Part shown: positions 57,554 to 64,000 of the stretch, piece after piece | Position numbering within the stretch: position 1 is the stretch's first letter | How the letters are laid out: each line of letters begins with the position of its first letter | DNA from: Blattamonas nauphoetae | Taxonomy: Eukaryota; Preaxostyla; Oxymonadida | Assembly (NCBI GenBank): GCA_033064195.1 | Contig: JARBJD010000271.1 | Location: forward strand, 37,971-101,970 | Length of the DNA: 64,000 nt | Direction: 5' to 3' | Notes under the pieces: generated by a model | Database searches by the model: none | Seen by the model: only the letters and a program-made list of their open reading frames with translations | What the model was told of the DNA's origin: nothing | Translations under genes and position numbers: made by a program

Positions 57554-59262
57554 AACTACTGAAAATCTATTTTTGACCACAAATCAATGAAATCCAATGT
57601 GAGAACCATTTCGAAAAATTCTGAAAAAAATTCTAAAATCTCGGGGACACAGTAGGTCATCGATCAAAAGAGGTTTGATCAAAATCGGTTGAGCATTCGT
57701 CGAACTGTGTACCGAACTTTGGTCCAAAAAGTGACCAAAAAAGTCGATGTTCCGATTTTGCTACTATGAACCGCTATATGGCTCAAATTGTGTTCAAACA
57801 CGTTTGATTGTGACGGAAATCATTTTGAAAGGTAGGATTTTCGATAAAAAGCACTTCTGAGATTTTTGGTTTGATCCGACCCATTGAGGTTTTTTCGCGT
57901 TTTTTGAGATTTTTTTAGAAAAGGTATGGACGTTCGGGACTATGTCCTTTTGATCACTTTTCGTCGTCTTACGGTGTTTTTGGGTGTGAAAACGCTAGTT
58001 GGCGTCTTTTTGTGTCATTCATCTCTGAAAACTTTTGACACCTCTACATTCGGACACTTTTTCATGAATTTTCACATTTCACTACTTTCACTTCATTTAC
58101 TCCGTTATTGCATCATTTTAACGAACATAAGTCAACGCGAGACGTATAGTGCATTTCCTTAGTTTCATTTTGTTGGTTCTTCACTTCACCGTTTTGACGA
58201 CTCTTTTCTTCACAACTTGCACACTATTAGATTTTTGCCCCGATTTTCACATATTGCGCCTTCTTTCTCGTTGTTAGAGGAAGGTGTGCTCAAATTTTCA
58301 GAATTTTTTGTCGGATAGTTGTCTCAAAATTTCACTTTTTTGATTCGTCATTTCACAGCTTTTGACCGTTTTTGTCACTTCAAAACAGACTGTAGTCCCT
58401 TTCATTTCATCACTTTCTCTCCCCATTTCACCTCGAATTAGTTCATCATTCCTCTTCATTTTGCTCATATCACTTCCATTTTGTGGGCCGTTCTCACTTC
58501 ACTAGCACATCATTTTAGTCAAGTTTTCATCAACTTTTCACAAAAACAGAGTAAAATGAAAGCGAAACAACCAACAATGAAACGGGCAAGTATGAAACTG
58601 AGAGGGAAAATGACGATCGTGAAAACGGTGTGAAATGTGACACCAATAGTGAAAATTAGGTCTGTGTTCCGGTTTTTCTCTTAAAAACAACAAAAGTGAT
58701 CAAAAATGTACGTGATATGATGAAGATTACGGAAAAATTCCGAGATATGAAGTGAGCCGTTGAAAGTGAGATCTCGGTAAAAGTCCGGAATCTTCACTTA
58801 ACGGAAATTAGTGTGTTGTATTAGAGAAAAAGTTTAGTCGAAAGAAACATGAATGAAGTGGTTACAAACAATAAACAACGAGAAAACGAAGACGGAAGTG
58901 AGGTCAAAAATGAGATGGTAGCGAATGAGAATGAGGTTACAATTCAATCAAAAACAGAGAAAACAAGTCTAAAACAAGAAGAAAATGAGAGTGAAATGAT
59001 GAAGAATGCATACTTTTTCCGAGATCTGAGACCGTCTGTGAAACTCCGCATATCTCTGCAAAAGTCCGGAATCTTCAAAAAACGGAGCATACCATGATGA
59101 TCCTACAGATCCGGAGAATCCAAAACGCGACAAATCAGAACGAAACTATCACTCTTGAGAATTGAGTGATCGAACCCATTGATCCTCGATCTGAGAGACA
59201 AAATCCAAAACTGAGAAAACAACGAAAGAATTTTCATTTTTGAATTTTTTAATTTGTATTAA
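57554..59262. other. 1.7-kb AT-rich spacer within the virus-like element
   Basis: T-rich runs dominate. A 78-codon ORF (57926-58162) is doubtful. An 82-codon Lys/Glu-rich ORF with ATG (58849-59097) ends GIFKKRSIP and may be real. AAAAGTCCGGAATCTTCA is repeated directly at 58779-58796 and 59060-59077. No other gene is seen. Confidence 0.45.
59242..59262 (+). promoter_or_regulatory. element promoter-like motif, copy 2
   Basis: GAATTTTTTAATTTGTATTA followed by A lies directly before the ATG at 59263, almost identical to copy 1 over 18 bases although the flanking DNA differs. Confidence 0.6.
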
Positions 59263-59652
59263 ATGAATCCAACTGCGATGTACAGCGAAAGACGTCGAGT
59301 ATGTTCAGAACAAGCATTACTTGAATCAATGAGAGAAGAGAACTGTTCACTAGTCTCTGGGTATGTCAGAAATAATGTGCCGGTGACGTATGTTCATGAG
59401 GGAGTTGAATGGAGAATAAAACCAAAGTTGTGGAATCAAGGAAACAGACCTCACTTAGCGAAACGTCGACACTACACTCAATCATTCGTTGAAAATGAAC
59501 TGAAGAAATACAATTGTGAGCTCGTGGGTGAGTACACCAAAGTTCTGGTTCCATTCACATATCGAGAGATTGGTGGAAGTGAAGTGTTCAGAATTAGACT
59601 TGATGCATGGCTGACTGCAAAGAAAAAGCCCCATCTGAGAAAACAGAAATAA
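59263..59652 (+). CDS. small repeat-domain protein of the virus-like element, 129 aa
   Basis: ATG at 59263. Two units match the last two of the 56960 gene: NCSLVSGYVRNNVPVTYVHE then EWRIKPKLWNQGNRPHLAKR, and the shared YTQSFVENELKK followed by NCELVGEYTKVLVPFTYREI. It ends 43 bp before the polymerase gene, so the two may be co-regulated. No catalytic residues are visible; function unknown. Confidence 0.65.
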   Translation: MNPTAMYSERRRVCSEQALLESMREENCSLVSGYVRNNVPVTYVHEGVEWRIKPKLWNQGNRPHLAKRRHYTQSFVENELKKYNCELVGEYTKVLVPFTYREIGGSEVFRIRLDAWLTAKKKPHLRKQK

Positions 59653-59673
59653 ACGCTCAACTTTTTTTATTTT

Positions 59674-59695
59674 CTGATTTTTTATTTTGTAGTAA
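59674..59695 (+). promoter_or_regulatory. element promoter-like motif, copy 3 (looser)
   Basis: TGATTTTTTATTTTGTAGTA lies just before the ATG at 59696. The T-run, the TTTGTA core and the distance to the ATG match the other two copies. Confidence 0.5.
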
Positions 59696-62600
59696 ATGAC
59701 ACTGCTAAAACCAATCAAAGAAAGAATCCAAGAAATTCGAGACCTCTTTCCGAATGCACAATTTCAATTTTTTGATGGTCGAACGTACAATCCTGACAGT
59801 AAAAATTATCAACATCACAGATCATTTCTCCTGAATATGCTTCAACACACAGATCTCGAGTTTCCACATCCTATAAAGAATCTCGATCTCAATCTCATTC
59901 CAGATTTTATTGAACAAGTTAAACTTCGACAACAGATGGCGTCAGAAGATCGACTTGCTCACCGAATGATCGTGGAAAACATGAAAGCAAATCCAAGAGT
60001 GAACAAAGATGAACTGAAAAAGCAAGTGTTCAGAATGACATGGAAGCTGAAATCAATTGAAGAGAAGCTGATGGATCATTGGATGAAGAATCTGTTGATC
60101 ATTCAGAAGAAAAATGAACAGATGGAAAAGAGAGAAGTGCAGACATTCGATGGATTTGAAGAATGTATACTACTTGCTGAACCACGTGACAAAGCAGCAT
60201 TCAATTCTTGTCTCATGGATGTACGAAGGAAGTTCAAAAAGAATGAAGTCGAGAAGGTTGAAGATAATGGAAAACCATATCAGTTGTACTTCCACAATCA
60301 TCTCAAGAATGTTGAAGAAATCACAACCTTCATCAAAGCAGTGTTCGACAAAGAGAAAGACCATCCATTCAAGATTAGTATTGACTTTGGAAAGATCATC
60401 GAGAGAAAAGACAAAGATGAGACAACTTACAATGACTTCAGACCAGAATTGGAGAACACGTCAAAGAGTTTTCCGACAGTGATCCGAAGTACTGGAGATA
60501 TTAATGAGTATTCAAAATATGCAATCAATCTGATCAAAGAATCACAAGAGAGAACACTGATGGATACGAAGACAATGTACATTGCATTCCACTCAATTCT
60601 TGTTGCAGTCTATCGATTTCCAGTTGCAGGAAAAGCGAATGCCATTCTCACTGAACACATCAAAACGAGAAACGTTCGATACATTGATTCCGAGTTCAAC
60701 ATTTGCTTCTTTCAAGCACTATCATTCCTCACCCTTCCTGAAGTGCCTGGGAAAAAGATATCGATTAATATGAGAAACGTTGAAGCAAAACGATTGTTCG
60801 CTGTGCAGAAGAAGCTAACCCATCTCAAACCACATCAACTTACTGAGCACTTGCGCAATTATCCTGGATTTGATATCGCTTGTGATTTGGAGAAAGAAAT
60901 GAGTAGACACAACATCACAGTTCACATTTATGAATATGATGAAGACAAGAAGAAGTATTTCCTAAGTCAATCGTATGTCAACGAAAATGACGATGCAAGA
61001 GTTCTTCCCATCTTGATGATTCCACTTACTGCAACTCTCGTTCATGTGATGTTCATTGTTGATCCTGAGAAAATCACTGGATACAAACTCTGTCCTTATT
61101 GTCAGTCAAGAGGATTCCAAGTCAAGGATTCTCACTTCAAGACATACTACGAGAAGCATCTCAAAGAGTGCAAAGAACTTGATGGAAAACATGTGAAGAA
61201 GATCACTCTTGATAAAACGCCAAGGCCGTATGTTCCACATATTCTTAACAATAGAACATATGAATTTCTGATGGCACACAAAAGACAATACGAATTCAAG
61301 CCAACACAATACTACATCACATATGATTTCGAAACAATGGAAGATCTCATTCTTGACAATTTATTCTCTGATGACAACACACAGTTGATCTCACACTTGA
61401 AACCTCTCTCTGTTGCATCAGCAATCAAATCAAAATCAGGTGTGAAGTCAATCTACTTTGACCTTCGAGATGGAAAAGACTTTGTGAAGCAGTGGATCTG
61501 AGAACTCTTCAAGTTTGCAGAAACAGTTCGAGAGAACAACCAATATGAAGACCCTGAAATTCCCTCACAAAATGAAGTCAGTGTGATTGGATTCAACAGC
61601 TCCAGATTCGACATCAATCTCATATTCCGTGATCTCGTTGACAAGGATTGGAAAGTGGTGAGCTTCCTTGGATCAACAACAAAGTACAAACAAGTATTGA
61701 TCAGACATGAGAAGACACAACAAGTTCTTCGATTCATTGACATGATGTCATACACTGGACCAATGACTTTGGATAATGCAGTGAAGGCTTTTGGAGGAAA
61801 CACGACACTTCAGAAATCATTCTTTGCTTACGAATCTTTTGATTCATCAGACTACGATGCAGTGCTGAGCAAACACGAACCATTCTCCAAATATGAATTC
61901 TACTCCAGTCTGAACAACAGTGAAATGTCCGACAGCGATTACCAAATATATCTTGACGATTGGAACAAACAAGGATTCAAGAACAGATGGGAATTCCTCA
62001 AGTTCTACAACATCAGAGACGTCGAATGTATGATTGCACCATTGGATAATCTCATTGATCTGAACTTCCAATACAAGGTGGATATGTTGCACAATCTTTC
62101 ATTGTCAGCGAATGCTTCAGCAATCAAATATGCGTGTGCCTACAAGGACTTTGATATTGATGATGATTTCAATGGAGTGGATCAATCTGGTGAAATAAAA
62201 ATCACGAAACAATACTGGAAGTACAAGGTTGCATCGTACATTTATCAAGACCAGAAAGCTCATCGCAATACTACCAACAATGTCACTGAAGCAGATTACG
62301 ATTGGTTTGTTCAACAGTGCAAGAGAGTGTGCTATATCTGCAAGAGTCACTTCTCACAAGCTGTACGACCTACACTGGATCGAATCGACAATTCAAAAGG
62401 TCATTCAAAAGAGAACGTGAAGATCTGCTGTGATTACTGCAACACCTACAAGTCAGACAAGGACGAGCATCTCTCACGATTGAGGATTCAACTGAAGAAG
62501 TATTGCATATGGAAATCATTGCCAATGACTCTGACACATGAGCAAACATATCACAAACTGAGAGCCGCAGTGACTGGTGGATTGTCGAATGTTCAACATA

Positions 62601-64000
62601 GACAGAATATCAAAGAAGTGACACCAATCAATCACTTCCAATTCCAAGACAACAAAGTCCTTTCCAAAGATACTGAACACATCTTGACTCATGTCTGCGG
62701 TGTGGACTTTAATTCTCTTTATCCAAGTGCTTTCTCATCAATCAAGAACAGGAACAATCCATACACGAATCACAGAATGTATATGCCAGGAAGATGTCTG
62801 TACACATTCACAGGAGATAAGGAATGTCGTAAGATTATTAATGACAAGAATCAGAAGACACTATTTGTTGCAGAACTGAAAGGACACATCGACGAGAAGT
62901 ACATAAATGAGTTCATTAACTTCCCACCAATCTTCAGAAACATTGTGGTCAATACGACTGAAGAAAACATTGGAGAGAAAACCTATTCGTTGATGAAGAA
63001 ACATGGATTAAAGACTGATGACAAACAAAGAAAGCTGACTCAACTCTTGAGCACACACGATCAGTATATGTTCTTTTCGACATACTATCTGTGGTTCCTC
63101 ATCGACTATTGCCACTTCATTATGGACGACATTAAGAGTGTGATGGTACTCTCGAGACATGCTGGATTTGAACCTTTTGTGACCTCATTCATGAATGATC
63201 GAATAGAAGCAATGAAGGTTGGAAACAAGGGAAAGGAACAGTTCTGTAAGACCAACTTGAATGGAAGCTACGGATACGATGGAATGAACACTGAGAAGTA
63301 CAACTCGATCACAATCTGCAATGAGAAGAGAACATACTTGAAACAGATGATGAAAGGATTTGTAGCGACAAGAGAAATCAATGAGGACAACTATATTGTG
63401 ATTGAAGACCGAGAGAAAGCGTCATGCAAAACATGTTTACAAGAAGCAGTATTCACACTCGACAATGCCAAGTTCTGGTATCTGAATTTCATCTACAATT
63501 TCATGTACAAGTGCCTAGACATGAACAAGATTCACTTCTGTGAGGGAGACACCGACTCTGCATTTTGGGCAATCTCAGGTGATCCAAATGCTGGAATTCA
63601 TCAACAATTCGAACACGTTATTGCTGACAAAGAATTCTATGATGAGCACAAATATGAATGGTTTCCCAATCCTGAAAAAGGAGTTGATGATGAGAAGAAG
63701 CTGTTGGGATTAGCAATTGAGAAGGAAGGTGAACAGATGATCTGTCTTGCACCCAAGTGTTACTCTCTCGATGAGAAATGCAAAATCAAAGGAGTATCTC
63801 TGAAGAAAACCAACATCACGAGTGACGATTATGTGAAGTGTCTGAACGGAGAGAAAACTGTGACCACAACACTGAACTTCACCGTAAAACGGTTCAAGCA
63901 TCAGAATGATGCGTTCCAGACGAGAAGAATCGTGAGCGAAGAGGACACTCTCACCGAGGGTTCGAAGCCTTGCCAAGGCAAGACCAATGGATTTGAGATC
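59696..64000 (+). pseudogene. protein-primed family B DNA polymerase of the virus-like element (fossil, runs off the window)
   Basis: A long N-terminal region (about 500 codons, with a Cys pair in YKLCPYCQSRG) leads to the exonuclease domain: YITYDFETMEDL (Exo I), FNSSRFDINLIF (Exo II) and a Tyr/Asp motif in YNIRDVECMIAP (Exo III). An HNH-like insert follows, with CYICKSHF, TLDRIDNSKGHSKENVKICC and CNTYKSDKD. Polymerase motifs are GVDFNSLYPSAF (A), KTNLNGSYGYDGMN (B) and CEGDTDSAFW (C). This set and order is typical of protein-primed polymerases of Polintons and related linear elements. About one break is seen in the window; otherwise it is well conserved, and the key motif residues are present. 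The 3' end lies outside. Confidence 0.82.

Larger units (their letters stand above)
56925..64000 (+). mobile_element. Polinton/Maverick-like or related virus-like element, left part (fossil)
   Basis: A block of plus-strand, AT-rich genes is unlike the host genes around it: no short introns, tight spacing at 59.2-59.7 kb, and a shared T-rich motif in front of each start. Parts: two small paralogous genes (56960-57553 and 59263-59652) and a protein-primed family B DNA polymerase from 59696 running past the window. Capsid, integrase, ATPase and protease genes, which would prove a Polinton, are not in view. The element shows about one break in this window and otherwise looks well kept, so it is probably young. 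Its terminal repeat is not identified; the left border is approximate. Confidence 0.68.

Overview
The window looks like nuclear DNA of an anaerobic flagellate, most likely an oxymonad close to Blattamonas. That call rests on my memory of three protein types: a lineage-specific paralogue family whose mature start reads EYSPFLxWN (two copies at 0.4-3.6 kb), a large TmcB-like multi-pass membrane protein (8.2-12.4 kb), and a beta-helix surface protein with one membrane segment and a decayed kinase-like tail (13.1-15.7 kb). There is no operon layout. Genes are cut by GT..AG introns, several only 22-25 nt long. The standard genetic code fits: genes end on ordinary stops, and in-frame stops inside the TmcB-like gene fall inside the short introns.

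Layout. 0-3.6 kb: two minus-strand paralogues with decayed coding sequence between them. 3.6-8.2 kb: little but small ORFs and a 40-bp tandem repeat. 8.2-12.4 kb: the TmcB-like gene. 12.7-15.7 kb: beta-helix/pseudokinase gene cut short by a TA-flanked MITE. 15.7-20.7 kb: a segment bounded by a 32-bp inverted repeat, holding an alanyl-tRNA synthetase relic split by a long-armed foldback element, and a tRNA-like sequence. 20.7-21.9 kb: tyrosine-recombinase piece of a DIRS-like element. 24.3-26.4 kb: two more TA-flanked MITEs, one inside a host gene.

27.4-36.2 kb: one 30-bp minisatellite broken into three same-strand blocks by two elements (2.01 and 2.63 kb) with long terminal inverted repeats and 8- and 9-bp target duplications. 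Both carry host-like coding pieces, as Pack-MULE elements do. 36.4-40.8 kb: a 1.4-thousand-codon plus-strand ORF built almost wholly of two unrelated decapeptide repeats, both 30 bp in period. 40.9-45.3 kb: two tandem related transposase-like genes with short introns. A further 30-bp repeat lies at 45.5 kb.

49.1-52.3 kb: a DIRS-like retroelement with inverted terminal repeats, largely whole. 52.4-54.9 kb: small host-like coding pieces. 56.9 kb to the end: a Polinton/Maverick-like or related virus-like element with two small paralogous genes and a protein-primed family B DNA polymerase. All three share a T-rich motif directly in front of their ATG. The window is therefore an accessory, element-rich region with a few host surface or hypothetical genes. 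Mobile DNA has repeatedly inserted into genes and into a minisatellite.
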